A stretch of 64,000 bases of DNA, from positions 38,593 through 102,592 of the forward strand of contig NZ_LDRU01000016.1 of the NCBI RefSeq assembly GCF_001476285.1. Direction: 5' to 3'. Below the pieces are notes generated by a model. The model did not search any database. It was not told where the DNA came from and saw only the letters and a list, made by a program, of their open reading frames with translations. Positions 1 through 9,659 of the stretch are shown piece after piece. The position numbers and the translations under genes were made by a program. Source of the DNA: Microbacterium testaceum. GTDB lineage: Bacteria; Actinomycetota; Actinomycetes; Actinomycetales; Microbacteriaceae. Every line of letters begins with the position of its first letter. Within the stretch, counting starts at the first letter, position 1.

Positions 1-981
1 TACACCTTCCTCAACCTCGCCGACGAGACCGCCGCGATCGACTGGCCGATCCCCCTCGACGACGTGGAGATCAGCGCGAAGGACAAGAACCACCCGCGCC
101 TCGCCGACGTCGTGCCCATGCCCCCGAAGAAGATCCTCGTGACCGGCGCCAACGGCCAGCTCGGCCGGGCCCTGCGTGAGGAGTTCGGCGACCACCCGTG
201 GATCGAGTACGCCACGCGCGCCGACCTCGACCTGACCTCGCCGGACCTGGATGCCGCGCGCCGCTGGCGCGATTACGGGACGATTGTCAACGCGGCCGCG
301 TACACGAAGGTCGATGTCGCTGAGACACCCGAGGGTCGCACCGAGGCGTGGGCGGCGAACGTCACCGCGGTGGCCGCCCTCGCCCGTATCGCCACCGCGA
401 ACGGGATCACCCTCGTGCACGTCTCGAGCGATTACGTTTTCGACGGAGCGAAGGACGGGGCCTACGGCACCGACGAGCCGTACGCACCCCTGGGTGTCTA
501 CGGGCAGACCAAGGCGGCCGGCGACGCGATCGTCTCGGTCGTCCCCCGGCACTACATCGTGCGCACGAGCTGGGTGATCGGTGAGGGTGCGAACTTCGTA
601 CGCACGATGGCGTCTCTCGCCGAGCGGGGAATCGATCCGCGCGTCGTCGACGACCAGGTGGGTCGTCTCACCTTCACGTCCGACATCGCGGCGACGATCC
701 ACGCCCTGGTGCGCGGGGTTGCCGCCTTCGGCGTCTACAACGTGACGGGGCAGGGCGCCCCCACCTCCTGGTGCGATATCGCCCGTCAGGTCTACGAGCT
801 CACCGGCCACGATCCCGCCCGGGTCACCGGCGTGAGCACCGCGGAGTATTTCGCCGGCGCGACCTCGCCCGTCGCGCCCCGCCCGCACAACAGTGTCCTC
901 GACACGACGGGGACGACCGCTGTCGGCATCGCACTCGGCGATGCCACGGAGAGCCTGCGGGCCTACCTCGCGCGCGGCTGA
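1..981 (+). CDS. rmlD: RmlC-RmlD fusion (dTDP-4-dehydrorhamnose 3,5-epimerase / reductase), 5' end cut by window
   Basis: The frame is open from the first base of the window. It begins with what looks like the tail of an RmlC epimerase (about residues 1-40) and runs without a stop into a complete RmlD reductase. RmlD makes dTDP-L-rhamnose by NAD(P)H reduction of the 4-keto sugar. Seen: the Rossmann motif GANGQLG at residues 49-55, and YGQTK at 167-171 with the catalytic Tyr and Lys of the short-chain dehydrogenase fold. An ATG at 64 could start a shorter reading, but it lies inside the epimerase-like tail, so a fusion is favoured. The product would feed rhamnose to cell-wall glycans, in keeping with the neighbouring glycosyltransferases and LCP protein. 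The true start lies upstream of the window. Confidence 0.9.
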   Translation, partial: YTFLNLADETAAIDWPIPLDDVEISAKDKNHPRLADVVPMPPKKILVTGANGQLGRALREEFGDHPWIEYATRADLDLTSPDLDAARRWRDYGTIVNAAAYTKVDVAETPEGRTEAWAANVTAVAALARIATANGITLVHVSSDYVFDGAKDGAYGTDEPYAPLGVYGQTKAAGDAIVSVVPRHYIVRTSWVIGEGANFVRTMASLAERGIDPRVVDDQVGRLTFTSDIAATIHALVRGVAAFGVYNVTGQGAPTSWCDIARQVYELTGHDPARVTGVSTAEYFAGATSPVAPRPHNSVLDTTGTTAVGIALGDATESLRAYLARG

Positions 982-985
982 CCGT

Positions 986-1037
986 GAACACGACGAACCC
1001 CGCTTCACCCGAGGGTGGAGCGGGGTTCGTCGTGTTC
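986..1037. terminator. bidirectional terminator hairpin
   Basis: Perfect 19-bp inverted repeat (986-1004 with 1019-1037) lying between the convergent rmlD and the gene ending at 1036. The right arm overlaps the stop codon of the minus-strand gene. There is no long T-run, which is usual for actinobacterial hairpin terminators. Confidence 0.85.
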
Positions 1038-3753
1038 AGCCCACCGTGACCGTTTTGCATCCCAGATCGACGCTGAAGGCGCCCTTGTCGTCCGGGATGC
1101 TCACGCAGACCTGACGCTTGCCCTTCTTCGCCGTGAGCCGTTGCTCGAAACCGTGGATCGAACCCGCAGCGGGGAACGCCGCGCCCACGTCGGGGCGGGA
1201 CTTGTCCGCCCGGACGGAAGTGGTCGTGCCGTCGATCGATACTCGGACCGACACGGGTGCCTTCACGTCGGGGTCGAAAGCCCACCCGCGCACCGAAACC
1301 GATCCCGTTCCCGCGCTGACGGCATCGAGGTTGCCGACCGGAGCGCCCGCCGCGCCCGTCACGGTGGTGCATCCCAGCAGGGGATTCGCACCGACCGTGT
1401 TGATCGCGTAGATGCACAACCTCGAGGTGCCGACGGGGATCTTCACGGAAGACTGGAAACCGTGCGCCGCACCGTAGAGAGGGAAGACCGCGCCGACGTC
1501 GGGACGACTGCGGTCCGCCGTGAGCACCGTCGCCGATGACCCGACGTACACGTGCACGGCGATCGGCTTGGCGGTGTCGGGATCGATCGCCCAGCCACGG
1601 ACGGTCGCGGTGTTACCGGCCACACGCACCTCGTCGACACTTCCGACCGGAGTGCGTCCCTCATCGCGCGTGGCGACCGACTTGCACCCCAGGTCGGTGT
1701 CGGGGCCGCTGGTGTTGATCGCGGTCACACAGACCTTCGACGGTCCGATCGGGATGTCCACGGCTCGCGAGAATCCATGCGCCGCACCGTAGAGGGGGTA
1801 AACCGCGGCGACGTCGGGTCGCGACGCGTTGGCCGTCACCCGGGTGCTCTTCCCATCGACCGAGATGCGAACCGCGATGGGACGGACGGTGTCGGGATCG
1901 ATCGCCCAACCCGACACGGTCGCGCTGCGCCCCGAGACCGTCACCGAGTCCAGGCTTCCGACCGGAGCCTGCCCCTTGTCCTTGCCCGTCACCCTCTGAC
2001 AGCCGAGGGTCGTGTTGCCGCCCGCGGTGTTGATCGCGTAGGCGCACACCGTGCTGTCCCCCGTCGGAAGGTCGACGACCTCCGAGAAGCCGTGCGCGCT
2101 GCCGTACGCGGGGTAGGCGGCGCCGACGTCACTGCGCGCATCGTCAGCGGTGTACGCCTTGCCCTGTCCGCCCACGTAGATGTGCACCGGGATGGCTTTC
2201 TTCGTGTCGGGATCGATGGCCCATCCCCGCACGCGCGCGGAGGTCCCCGCCACATCGATTCCGTCCAGGCTCCCGATGGGGGCGCGCCCGATGTCCCGCG
2301 CTGCGGGGGTCATGATGTTGCGGCACCCGAGAGTCGCGTTGTCGCCGCGCCCCGTGTTGATGCCGTACACGCAGAGTTGCTTGGCATCCAGAGGGATCTT
2401 CAGCGTGACGTTGTAACCGTGGGCCGTCCCGTGGACCGGATAGGGGCCCGCGAGGTCGGGGCGATTCGAGGTCGCGGTGAACGCGGTGCCGACCCCGTCG
2501 ACGTAGACGTGGACGGCGATGGACGAGGCCGTGTCCGGATCGAGGGCCCACCCCGACACCGTCACCGATCCCGACGATGCCTTCACGACGTCGACGGCAC
2601 CCACCGGCGATCCCGTGTAGAAGGGCATGTCGCGGCATCCGAGGGTCACGTTCGAGCCCTGTCCGGTATTGACCGCGTACAGACAGACCTGGCCCGTGCC
2701 CCCTTGGGTGACCGGGACACGCGCGTCGAAGCCGTGTCGGTTGCCGCTCCCGGGGTACGCGGCACCCACATCCGCGCGATCGCCGTCGGCGGTGAGCGTC
2801 GTCACGACGCCGCCCAGTGAAGCCTGCACCTGAATGGGGCTGGTGGTATCCGGGTCGATCGCCCAACCACGCACACGGATGCCACCGGGGTACGCCTCGA
2901 TGGCGTCGATGTTGCCGAAGGGGCGGCCACCCGCGCGTGTCGAGCCGAACCAGTCGGTGAACGTGCGCCAGAAGTTGCGGTTGCCGTAGGCGGAGCATCC
3001 GTCGCCGGTGCCGTAGAGATTGTCGAGCGCGGCGCGATTCGGGACGTACGGCGTGTAGATGTACAGGCCGGCGGTAGCGGCGTTCTCGATGTAGACGCGC
3101 TGTGTTCCGCAGCCGCCGTCCGGGTTGTAGAGGATGTTGTTCCAGCGGCCCTGCTGGTAACCCCACCACGTGGGGTTCAAGCGGTAGACCTCGAACTGAC
3201 GGGCCCCGTAGTAGACCTGGTAGAAGAAGCCCGCCGTCGAGTCATCGCACGGGGCGGTGTCCGGGCATCCCTGCCCAGTCGCCGCCCGATAGTTCCAGTC
3301 GGACGGAGCGGTCGAGGTGATGAGGCCCTGCTCCTTCTGCAGGAGCACGAGAAGCGCCTTCTGACTGATCCCGCACGAGCGCGCGACCTTGTCGATGATG
3401 GTCGACGCGCTCTCGTTCGGCTGACCTTGATATCCGTTGCAGTACTTGTCCGCCGGTCGGTTGTCGGTGTTCTGGCGGTAATCCTTGATGCAGGTGTACC
3501 CGGAACGGCACGAGGGCACCTGTCGTTCCATGAACGCCTGGATGTCGTTCGAGCTCATCGCGTCGCCGTCGTAGAACACCGCATCGTCGATGATGTTGCC
3601 GGCGTTCCAGTCCGACGCGTCGGCGGCCGCAGCGGCCCCCACCGGGCTCACCGTCGCGGGCAGTGCGACAGGGACGGCCACGAGGACGGCGATCACACAC
3701 GCCCAGACGGCGATGACCGCCGCGACGCTGCGGCGGCGGGTGCGGACGATCAC
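1036..3753 (-). CDS. secreted protein: lysozyme-like N-terminal domain plus six ~100-aa repeat modules
   Basis: This is a 905-aa exported protein. An Arg-rich start and a hydrophobic segment at about 10-40 form a signal peptide. Residues ~48-275 are a Cys-rich domain with the stretch LLQKEQGL (Glu141), which recalls lysozyme/transglycosylase folds; similar proteins are often annotated hemagglutinin-like. From ~278 to the end come six modules of about 100 residues. Each carries a GWAIDPDT-like motif, a D-x-AA-[YF]P segment, an HGF and a C-x-YAINT-x-G-x-N-x-x-LGC tail, which suggests beta-sandwich units binding the wall or glycans. The GTG start overlaps the stop of the upstream lipoprotein gene (GTGA), so the two are probably co-translated. 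Enzyme activity is a guess. Confidence 0.8.
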   Translation of the reverse strand: MIVRTRRRSVAAVIAVWACVIAVLVAVPVALPATVSPVGAAAAADASDWNAGNIIDDAVFYDGDAMSSNDIQAFMERQVPSCRSGYTCIKDYRQNTDNRPADKYCNGYQGQPNESASTIIDKVARSCGISQKALLVLLQKEQGLITSTAPSDWNYRAATGQGCPDTAPCDDSTAGFFYQVYYGARQFEVYRLNPTWWGYQQGRWNNILYNPDGGCGTQRVYIENAATAGLYIYTPYVPNRAALDNLYGTGDGCSAYGNRNFWRTFTDWFGSTRAGGRPFGNIDAIEAYPGGIRVRGWAIDPDTTSPIQVQASLGGVVTTLTADGDRADVGAAYPGSGNRHGFDARVPVTQGGTGQVCLYAVNTGQGSNVTLGCRDMPFYTGSPVGAVDVVKASSGSVTVSGWALDPDTASSIAVHVYVDGVGTAFTATSNRPDLAGPYPVHGTAHGYNVTLKIPLDAKQLCVYGINTGRGDNATLGCRNIMTPAARDIGRAPIGSLDGIDVAGTSARVRGWAIDPDTKKAIPVHIYVGGQGKAYTADDARSDVGAAYPAYGSAHGFSEVVDLPTGDSTVCAYAINTAGGNTTLGCQRVTGKDKGQAPVGSLDSVTVSGRSATVSGWAIDPDTVRPIAVRISVDGKSTRVTANASRPDVAAVYPLYGAAHGFSRAVDIPIGPSKVCVTAINTSGPDTDLGCKSVATRDEGRTPVGSVDEVRVAGNTATVRGWAIDPDTAKPIAVHVYVGSSATVLTADRSRPDVGAVFPLYGAAHGFQSSVKIPVGTSRLCIYAINTVGANPLLGCTTVTGAAGAPVGNLDAVSAGTGSVSVRGWAFDPDVKAPVSVRVSIDGTTTSVRADKSRPDVGAAFPAAGSIHGFEQRLTAKKGKRQVCVSIPDDKGAFSVDLGCKTVTVG

Positions 3754-4277
3754 TGCCCTGGCTCGATCGTCGCGGTCGCGGAGAGCGCGCGCAGCTGCGG
3801 GGATTCGTATCCGACGTGGAAGGACACCTTCTCTTCGCCGCTCGCAACGGGGATGGACATCAGGCCGCAGTAGGTGACGCCCTTGCCTTCCGTTCCGGCG
3901 ACCGAGACCGATTCCTGCGTGTCATCGCGCGTGAGCGTGCACGTGCCGCCGGACTCGGCGACCCCGGGTACCATCGCGGTCACCTCGAGGGCGCCGTCAC
4001 GGACCTCGGAGGTCACCACGAGGATCTCGCCGTTGTACGGCGTGTCGGACGTCGGGCTCTCGCTCGGTTCGGGCTGGGGCGTCGAGGTCACGATCGGAGT
4101 GGGGCTGGCGGTGGGCGACGCCGACGGCGAGAGGCTCGGCGACGGTCTCGGAGCGCCCGCGACGGGCGTCGCGCAGGCCGACAGCGTCACGACGCCGGCG
4201 ACGAGGAGAAGGGCGGGCAGCGCGACGCGCGCCCGCCTCGGACGAGACGGGACAGCGGCGTCGTGTAGGTGCTTCAC
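3750..4277 (-). CDS. small lipoprotein of unknown function
   Basis: A 175-aa exported lipoprotein. Its signal peptide ends in a lipobox (TLSAC), so the mature protein should be lipid-anchored at the invariant Cys. A Ser/Pro/Thr-rich spacer of about 40 residues follows, then a compact domain of roughly 95 residues with two Cys that could form a disulfide. No family was recognised. It overlaps the large repeat protein by 4 bases and may work with it at the envelope. The GTG start is set by the -10 CATAAT six bases upstream. Confidence 0.75.
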   Translation of the reverse strand: MKHLHDAAVPSRPRRARVALPALLLVAGVVTLSACATPVAGAPRPSPSLSPSASPTASPTPIVTSTPQPEPSESPTSDTPYNGEILVVTSEVRDGALEVTAMVPGVAESGGTCTLTRDDTQESVSVAGTEGKGVTYCGLMSIPVASGEEKVSFHVGYESPQLRALSATATIEPGQ

Positions 4278-4283
4278 GCGTTC

Positions 4284-4289
4284 ATTATG
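4284..4289 (-). promoter_or_regulatory. -10 of leaderless promoter for the lipoprotein gene
   Basis: CATAAT read on the minus strand, six bases before the GTG at 4277. Transcription would begin at or next to the start codon. Confidence 0.55.
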
Positions 4290-4339
4290 CGTGGCTTAAG
4301 TGACAGATGGGAATATTGCCGACAATCGGTAGACCCCCG

Positions 4340-5281
4340 TTATCGACGCCCGAGCCGCCGCCGAAGCCGCCGGACGCGCGAGAGCAGGGGCTGATGCGCG
4401 TCGATCTCGCGACGAATGTCGTCGCGCAGCTCGGCCCTCAGGCGGTCGACGGCCGCATCGACGTGCGCGGCCAGCTGCGTCTGGAGGGACGACAGGTACA
4501 GCGGCAGCCCGGGGCCCTCGCGTTGCACCCACTCGGCGAGAGCACGGTCGCGCACCACCGCGTCGTCGCGAGCGTGCTCGGCCGCGAGACCGAACATGCT
4601 GTTCGCGTCCAGACCGACCGAATCGGGCCGCTGCGTCCAAAAGGCCAGCGGCTCCCCCGCGAGGAAACCGATCTCGTGCGTACGCAGGATCCGCAGGTAG
4701 AGGTCCCAGTCCTCGACGGCATCCAGGGTCTCGTCGTACCAGCCGACCTCGTCGTGCACGCCGCGGCGGTAGACGACAGAGATGGGAACGGCCCGGTTCA
4801 CGCTCATCATCTCGCCGAGCGAGATCCGGTTCATGCCCGCCCAGAACGGAGCTCGGCCGACCTCGACCCACGCGCCGCCGCGGTTCTCCTCGTACACGAT
4901 CTCGGTCGCGGCCGACACCGCGGCATGCGCGGGGTTCGCGTCGAGCCACGCGACCGTGCGCTCGAGGAAGGCGGGATGCCAGCGGTCGTCGTCGTCGTGG
5001 AGAACGACGTACTCCGTGTCGAGGGCGCGCACTCCCGCGTTCGCCGCGACGCAGCGCCCGCCCTCCCCCGCGGGGATGTGGATCACCTCGACGCGATCGC
5101 CGAGCCCGGCGGTCGCGACGACGGCGTCGACCTCGGACGCGTCACCGCCGTCGTTGACGACGACCAACCTCCAGTCCTCGAACCGCTGCGCGGCGACATC
5201 CCCCAGCGCCCGGCGGAGGAACACCGGGCGGTGGCGGGTGCGGACGACGATCCCGGCGCGTGCAGACATGCGTTCGAGCAT
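4340..5281 (-). CDS. GT2 family glycosyltransferase
   Basis: A 313-aa cytoplasmic GT-A-fold glycosyltransferase. Seen: an N-terminal beta strand (GIVVRTRHRP), the nucleotide-sugar segment VVVNDGG, the metal-binding acidic run LHDDDDRW (DXD type) and a later DAVEDWDLYLR carrying the likely catalytic Asp. There are no membrane segments. The basic, helical C-terminus (last ~70 residues) may contact the membrane or a partner. An ATG at 5269 is an equally possible start. It sits with another glycosyltransferase, an LCP protein and rhamnose synthesis, so a role in a wall glycopolymer is likely. The acceptor and sugar are not known. Confidence 0.85.
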   Translation of the reverse strand: MLERMSARAGIVVRTRHRPVFLRRALGDVAAQRFEDWRLVVVNDGGDASEVDAVVATAGLGDRVEVIHIPAGEGGRCVAANAGVRALDTEYVVLHDDDDRWHPAFLERTVAWLDANPAHAAVSAATEIVYEENRGGAWVEVGRAPFWAGMNRISLGEMMSVNRAVPISVVYRRGVHDEVGWYDETLDAVEDWDLYLRILRTHEIGFLAGEPLAFWTQRPDSVGLDANSMFGLAAEHARDDAVVRDRALAEWVQREGPGLPLYLSSLQTQLAAHVDAAVDRLRAELRDDIRREIDAHQPLLSRVRRLRRRLGRR

Positions 5282-5320
5282 AGGGGCCGAGCGGTGCCGG
5301 GACGCGGTACGCGGCCCGTC

Positions 5321-6424
5321 TCAGAGTTCCGCGTGCAGCGCCCAGATCCGGTCAGCGCACGCTGCCCACGCGAAGCCCTTGGCGCGGTCGCCGGCCAGCA
5401 CGCGAAGCCGCGCACCGTCCTCCCCGAGAGCCTTCTCCAACGCACCCCCGAGGGCGTCCGTGGGGGCGAGGGCCGCGGCGTCCGCCAGTACTTCTCGGTG
5501 GACGGGGGTGTCGACCGCGACGATCGGGATGCCGACGGCCAGAGCGTCCACGGCGCGCCAGGGCCAGTCCGTCCGTGCGCACCCGGTCAGGAACGCGGCG
5601 GCGTGCGAGAGCACCGCGGCGCGGTCCCACTGGTCGAGCGAACCGCGGGCGTGCACGCGCTCCTCGGAGACCCCGGCGGCGACGGCGATCTCGAGGACTG
5701 CGGGCTCCTCCCCCTCGGGCACGTCGAGGACGACGACGTCGCCGGCCCAGCCGGCCGCCGTGACCGCGGCGAACGCGTCGGCGAGTCCGTCGGACGGCGC
5801 ACGGCCGCCCGCGAGCGCGAGGAACGATGTCGGCAGCTCGAGGGCGCGCAGGCGTCCGACCACGTCGGACGGGACGCGCATCCCGGCGGCGGGGGCTCCC
5901 CCGATCACGCGGACCTTCGCCACGAGCTTGGACTTGGCCACTTCGCCCAGCCGCGCGGCCATCGCGTGGGTCGGGACGACGACGGCATCGGCGTGCTTCG
6001 CGACGCGCGACAGCAGGGCGCGGGCGGCGAGCGCCTCGGCGCGGGGCAACTCCTCGGGAGTCTCCCAGGCGCGCAGATCCCACAGGGTCACCACGATCTG
6101 GTGCGTCTCGTTGACACGGTCGTGGCGCACCAGCGGCGCGAGGGCGGTGGGTGAGTGGATCAGCCCCTTGCCGACGCCGGGGGCGACGCCCAACTGCCAG
6201 GACGCCGCGAGCTCGCGCCGCCGCATGGGGAGGCGCGTCTCGGCCGACAGACCGGTGACCCCGGCGTCGTCGGGAAGCCCGGGTGCGGGCACGATGCTCG
6301 CGACGTCGCATCCACGCGGGGCGGTGTCGATGAGCGCCTGCGTCAGCGAGACCGACGCCTCGGCGAGGTCGCGGGACGTGGGGGCGACGAGCTGGTCCAG
6401 CACGACGCGGAGGGTGACGGTCAC
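5321..6424 (-). CDS. glycosyltransferase (GT4-like, GT-B fold)
   Basis: A 367-aa protein. The open frame continues upstream into the LCP gene, but the GTG at 6424 overlaps the LCP stop (GTGA) and begins the recognisable protein, so it is taken as the start. The C-terminal half has the layout of GT-B enzymes of family GT1/GT4: a Rossmann half with SFLALAGGRAPSDGL, then a segment ending in VDALAVGIPIVAVDTPVHREVL, which corresponds to the donor-binding loop. It is predicted to transfer a sugar from a nucleotide donor during wall glycan assembly. Co-translation with the LCP gene supports that. The sugar is not predictable. Confidence 0.82.
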   Translation of the reverse strand: MTVTLRVVLDQLVAPTSRDLAEASVSLTQALIDTAPRGCDVASIVPAPGLPDDAGVTGLSAETRLPMRRRELAASWQLGVAPGVGKGLIHSPTALAPLVRHDRVNETHQIVVTLWDLRAWETPEELPRAEALAARALLSRVAKHADAVVVPTHAMAARLGEVAKSKLVAKVRVIGGAPAAGMRVPSDVVGRLRALELPTSFLALAGGRAPSDGLADAFAAVTAAGWAGDVVVLDVPEGEEPAVLEIAVAAGVSEERVHARGSLDQWDRAAVLSHAAAFLTGCARTDWPWRAVDALAVGIPIVAVDTPVHREVLADAAALAPTDALGGALEKALGEDGARLRVLAGDRAKGFAWAACADRIWALHAEL

Positions 6425-7884
6425 GGCGCGGGGCTCTCCGTTTCGGTCGGGGGATGAAGCTTGTCGCGCACGATCTGCTGCACCTGGGCGTAGTCGGGGT
6501 CGAACTCGTCGACCCCGCCCTCGGGCGTGAGCTCGATGGTCGAGACGGGCTGGTCCTTCGCCTTGAGGGCGAGATCCACCAGCGTCGGAGCGATGAGCCC
6601 CTGGGGAAGATCGGTCTCGACGATGTTCGTCCCCGCCGACGCCACGTCCTGGAAGTGGGTGAGGACGTTCTGCGGGGTGAACTGCGCGAGGATCGCCTCC
6701 TGCAGCTGACGCTGACGCCGCATCCGGTCGAAGTCGCTCGTGGTGTACCGCGAACGGGCGTACCACTGGGCGGTGTCGCCGTCCATGTGCTGCGCGCCGG
6801 GCTCGATCCATCCGAAGGCCCAGTCGTCGACGGGCTGCCCGTCATACGCGGGACCGCCCTTCGGCAGGCGCTCGTCGACCGTGATGTCGACTCCACCGAG
6901 GGCGTCCACGAGGTCGGCGAAGCCCTTCATGTCGATGAGCACGTAGTACGGGATCTGGATGCCGAGGATGCCCTCTGCCGCGTCTTTGGTCGCCTCGATG
7001 CCCGGCTCGGAACCGTGTGCCTTGGCATCCGGATACAGGGCATTGCCGTCCTGGCAGACCTCGACCTCGGTGCGCAGCTGGTTGATGCCGCTGCCCCACC
7101 CGCAGTCCGGGTCGAACTTGCCCTCGTGCCCGTTCGGGTACTTGTCCTGCATGGGTCCGGGCGCGAAGGGGAAGTTGGGCATGTCGCGCGGGATGCCGGT
7201 GATCGTCACGGCACCCGAAGCGGCGTTGATCGAGACGACCGAGATACTGTCGAAGCGCATGGAGTCCCGGCCCTCGCCCGAGTCCGCGCCGAGCAGCAGG
7301 ATGTTGTAGTAGCCGTCGGAAGGCGGGACGACCGGGGCCGACTGCGCGAAGATGTCGGCGAAGGCGTCGCGGGTCGTCCCCGCGGTCTGCACCGCCCAGC
7401 CCGCTCCGGCCACCAGCGTGCTCGTCAGGCCGATCGACACGATCGCGATCCCGAAGCGCGCGAAGGGTCCGGTCCGCACGAGGCGGACGAGACGCAGCGT
7501 GTCGATGGTCAGCACGATCCACAGCACGGCGTAGCCGACGAGCACCACCTGCACCACGGTGAGCGGAACCCACCGGAACCACGACAGGAACTCGGGGATG
7601 AACGAGCCGGTCGCCAGAGCGAACAGGCTGCTCGGCGCCAACAGCGCGCCGAGAGCGACGAGCACGAGCCCGACCCACAGCGCCAGGGTCGCGGCGAGGC
7701 CGAAGCGTCCGAGACGCCTGTTGCCCGCGAGCACCTGCGCGGAGCCCGGGATCAGGAGGTTCGCGATGACGAGCCACCAACCGCGCCGCGTCATCACCGC
7801 GGTGGACCCGAGATCGGGGTTGCGCAGCGGACGCTGCTCCACCAGCGGCGAGCGCGACGACGCGCGCGGGGGCGCGAGGGTCAT
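6421..7884 (-). CDS. LytR-CpsA-Psr (LCP) family glycopolymer ligase
   Basis: A 487-aa membrane protein. About 35 cytoplasmic residues are followed by four hydrophobic segments between ~38 and 175, then a large outside LCP domain from ~195. LCP proteins move lipid-linked glycopolymers onto peptidoglycan. Seen: [20 protein letters not shown] with the conserved Arg and Asp, ITGIPRD, and the C-terminal [19 protein letters not shown] block typical of the pyrophosphate-binding pocket. The extra N-terminal membrane segments make it longer than minimal LCP proteins. It overlaps purE at its start (ATGA) and the glycosyltransferase at its end (GTGA), giving a tight purE-LCP-GT unit. Confidence 0.92.
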   Translation of the reverse strand: MTLAPPRASSRSPLVEQRPLRNPDLGSTAVMTRRGWWLVIANLLIPGSAQVLAGNRRLGRFGLAATLALWVGLVLVALGALLAPSSLFALATGSFIPEFLSWFRWVPLTVVQVVLVGYAVLWIVLTIDTLRLVRLVRTGPFARFGIAIVSIGLTSTLVAGAGWAVQTAGTTRDAFADIFAQSAPVVPPSDGYYNILLLGADSGEGRDSMRFDSISVVSINAASGAVTITGIPRDMPNFPFAPGPMQDKYPNGHEGKFDPDCGWGSGINQLRTEVEVCQDGNALYPDAKAHGSEPGIEATKDAAEGILGIQIPYYVLIDMKGFADLVDALGGVDITVDERLPKGGPAYDGQPVDDWAFGWIEPGAQHMDGDTAQWYARSRYTTSDFDRMRRQRQLQEAILAQFTPQNVLTHFQDVASAGTNIVETDLPQGLIAPTLVDLALKAKDQPVSTIELTPEGGVDEFDPDYAQVQQIVRDKLHPPTETESPAP

Positions 7885-8396
7885 AGCGACTCCTTGAGCC
7901 GTCGGTTCTTGTCTTCGACCTGACTCTCGAGGTCGCGGGCGTAGGCCTCGACACGGTCCGCGATCTCGGCGTCCGCCGACCCGAGGATGCGTGCGGCGAG
8001 GAGCCCCGCGTTCTTCGCCCCGTTGATCGACACCGTGGCGACCGGGATCCCCGCCGGCATCTGCACGATGCTCAGCAGCGAGTCCAGTCCGTCGAGAGTG
8101 GCCAGCTGCACGGGAACGCCGATCACGGGAAGAGCGGTGACGGATGCCAACATGCCGGGCAGGTGAGCGGCTCCCCCGGCGCCGGCGATGATCGCGCGAA
8201 GCCCGCGGCTCCGGGCCTCGCGGCCGTACCGCACGAGCTTGTCGGGCGTGCGGTGGGCCGAAACGACCTCCACCTCGTGCGGGATGCCGAACTCGGTCAG
8301 CACCTCGGACGCGGCGTTCATGACGCGCCAGTCCGAGTCGGAGCCCATGACGACGCCGACCACGGGCGTCTCGGAAGAATGCAGCGGCCGGGTCAC
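7881..8396 (-). CDS. purE: N5-carboxyaminoimidazole ribonucleotide mutase PurE
   Basis: A 171-aa class I PurE. It isomerises N5-CAIR to CAIR in purine synthesis, acting after PurK. Seen: the signature [12 protein letters not shown] near the N-terminus, [22 protein letters not shown] and the Gly-rich loop near PVIGVPV. Length fits the family. The GTG start has a -10 (TAGCCT) six bases upstream, so purE has its own promoter although purK lies just upstream on the same strand. The end overlaps the LCP gene by 4 bases. Confidence 0.97.
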   Translation of the reverse strand: MTRPLHSSETPVVGVVMGSDSDWRVMNAASEVLTEFGIPHEVEVVSAHRTPDKLVRYGREARSRGLRAIIAGAGGAAHLPGMLASVTALPVIGVPVQLATLDGLDSLLSIVQMPAGIPVATVSINGAKNAGLLAARILGSADAEIADRVEAYARDLESQVEDKNRRLKESL

Positions 8397-8402
8397 CGGT
8401 CC

Positions 8403-8408
8403 AGGCTA
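8403..8408 (-). promoter_or_regulatory. -10 of leaderless purE promoter
   Basis: TAGCCT on the minus strand, six bases before the purE GTG. It supports 8396 as the start. Confidence 0.6.
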
Positions 8409-8455
8409 GGGCGGCTCGCTGGAAGAAGGCGGAACGGCGCGCTCAGACGCTCAGC

Positions 8456-9589
8456 TCAATCGAAGAAGGCGGCCGTCGCGCGTGCCTCGTACACGGCGTC
8501 GTCGAGGTCGTCGCCCGTCACGTTGACGTGTCCGACCTTGCGGCCGGGGCGTGGGGCCTTTCCGTAGGTGTGGATCTTCGCGTGCGGGTGCGCGTCGAGC
8601 GCGGCGGGGAATCGCTCCTCGAGTGTGCCTTCGGCGGGCCCCCCGAGCACGTTGATCATGACGGACCAGGGGGCCGTGGCATCCGTCGCTCCGAGGGGGA
8701 GGTCGAGGACCGCCCGCAGGTGCTGCTCGAACTGGCTGGTGACCGCGCCGTCCTGCGTCCAATGGCCGCTGTTGTGGGGACGCATCGCGAGCTCGTTGAT
8801 GAGGATGCGCTCGTCGCTGGTCTCGAAGAGCTCGACCGCCAGCATCCCGGTGACGCCGAGGCCCTCGGCCACGGCGACGCCGATGTCGGCGGCGACCCGC
8901 TGGACACGCGCGTCAGCGCGGGGCGCGGGCGCGACGACCTCGGCGCACACTCCCCCGCGCTGCACGGTCTCGACGACGGGGTAGGCCCGCACCTCGCCGG
9001 ACGGCCGGCGCGCCACCTGCTGCGCGAGTTCGCGCGTGAAGTCGACGAGCTCCTCGACGAGGAGCGATCCCCCGTGGCCGTCCTCGGCGAGGGCGGCGAA
9101 CCAATCGTCGGCCTCGGTCGCCGCGGCCACGACGCGCACGCCCTTGCCGTCGTAGCCGCCGCGGGGCGTCTTCACGACGGCGCGACCGCCGTGGGCGTCG
9201 AGGAAGTCCTGCAGCTCGGCGGCGTCGGCGACGGCCGCCCAGTCGGGCTGGGGAAGACCCAGTTCGGCCATGCGCGTCCGCATGACGAGCTTGTCCTGGG
9301 CGACGGCGAGCGGAGCGGGTCCGGGGTGGACGGAGACCCCCGCGTCGACGAGGGCGGCGAGGACGTCCTGCGGGACATGCTCGTGGTCGAAGGTGATCAC
9401 GTCGACGTCACGCGCGAAAGCCAGGACCGTCTCGGCGTCGCGGTAGTCGCCCACCGCGGACGCGGCGAGCGCGGCCGACATCCCCTCGTCCTCGGCGAGG
9501 ACACGGATGTCGATCCCCAGTTCGACGGCGGGCGCGATCATCATCCGCGCCAGCTGTCCGCCACCGATCACTCCGACTCGCAGCGTCAT
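8456..9589 (-). CDS. purK: N5-carboxyaminoimidazole ribonucleotide synthase PurK
   Basis: A 377-aa ATP-grasp ligase that makes N5-CAIR from AIR, ATP and bicarbonate. Seen: the N-terminal GVIGGGQLARMM, VVKTPRGGYDGKG in the ATP-grasp domain, LLVEELVDF, and NELAMRPHNSGHWTQDGA near the active site. Upstream in-frame starts exist, but the ATG at 9589 follows a good Shine-Dalgarno (AAGGGAG) and begins the conserved domain at once, so the longer readings into repeat DNA are rejected. It is transcribed in the same direction as purE with 59 bases between them. Confidence 0.96.
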   Translation of the reverse strand: MTLRVGVIGGGQLARMMIAPAVELGIDIRVLAEDEGMSAALAASAVGDYRDAETVLAFARDVDVITFDHEHVPQDVLAALVDAGVSVHPGPAPLAVAQDKLVMRTRMAELGLPQPDWAAVADAAELQDFLDAHGGRAVVKTPRGGYDGKGVRVVAAATEADDWFAALAEDGHGGSLLVEELVDFTRELAQQVARRPSGEVRAYPVVETVQRGGVCAEVVAPAPRADARVQRVAADIGVAVAEGLGVTGMLAVELFETSDERILINELAMRPHNSGHWTQDGAVTSQFEQHLRAVLDLPLGATDATAPWSVMINVLGGPAEGTLEERFPAALDAHPHAKIHTYGKAPRPGRKVGHVNVTGDDLDDAVYEARATAAFFD

Positions 9590-9659
9590 GCCGCTCCCTT
9601 CGTCGGCATCCATTCTGTCGGGCTGCTCACGGGGGCGCGAGCCGAGGCGGCCCGGCGCG

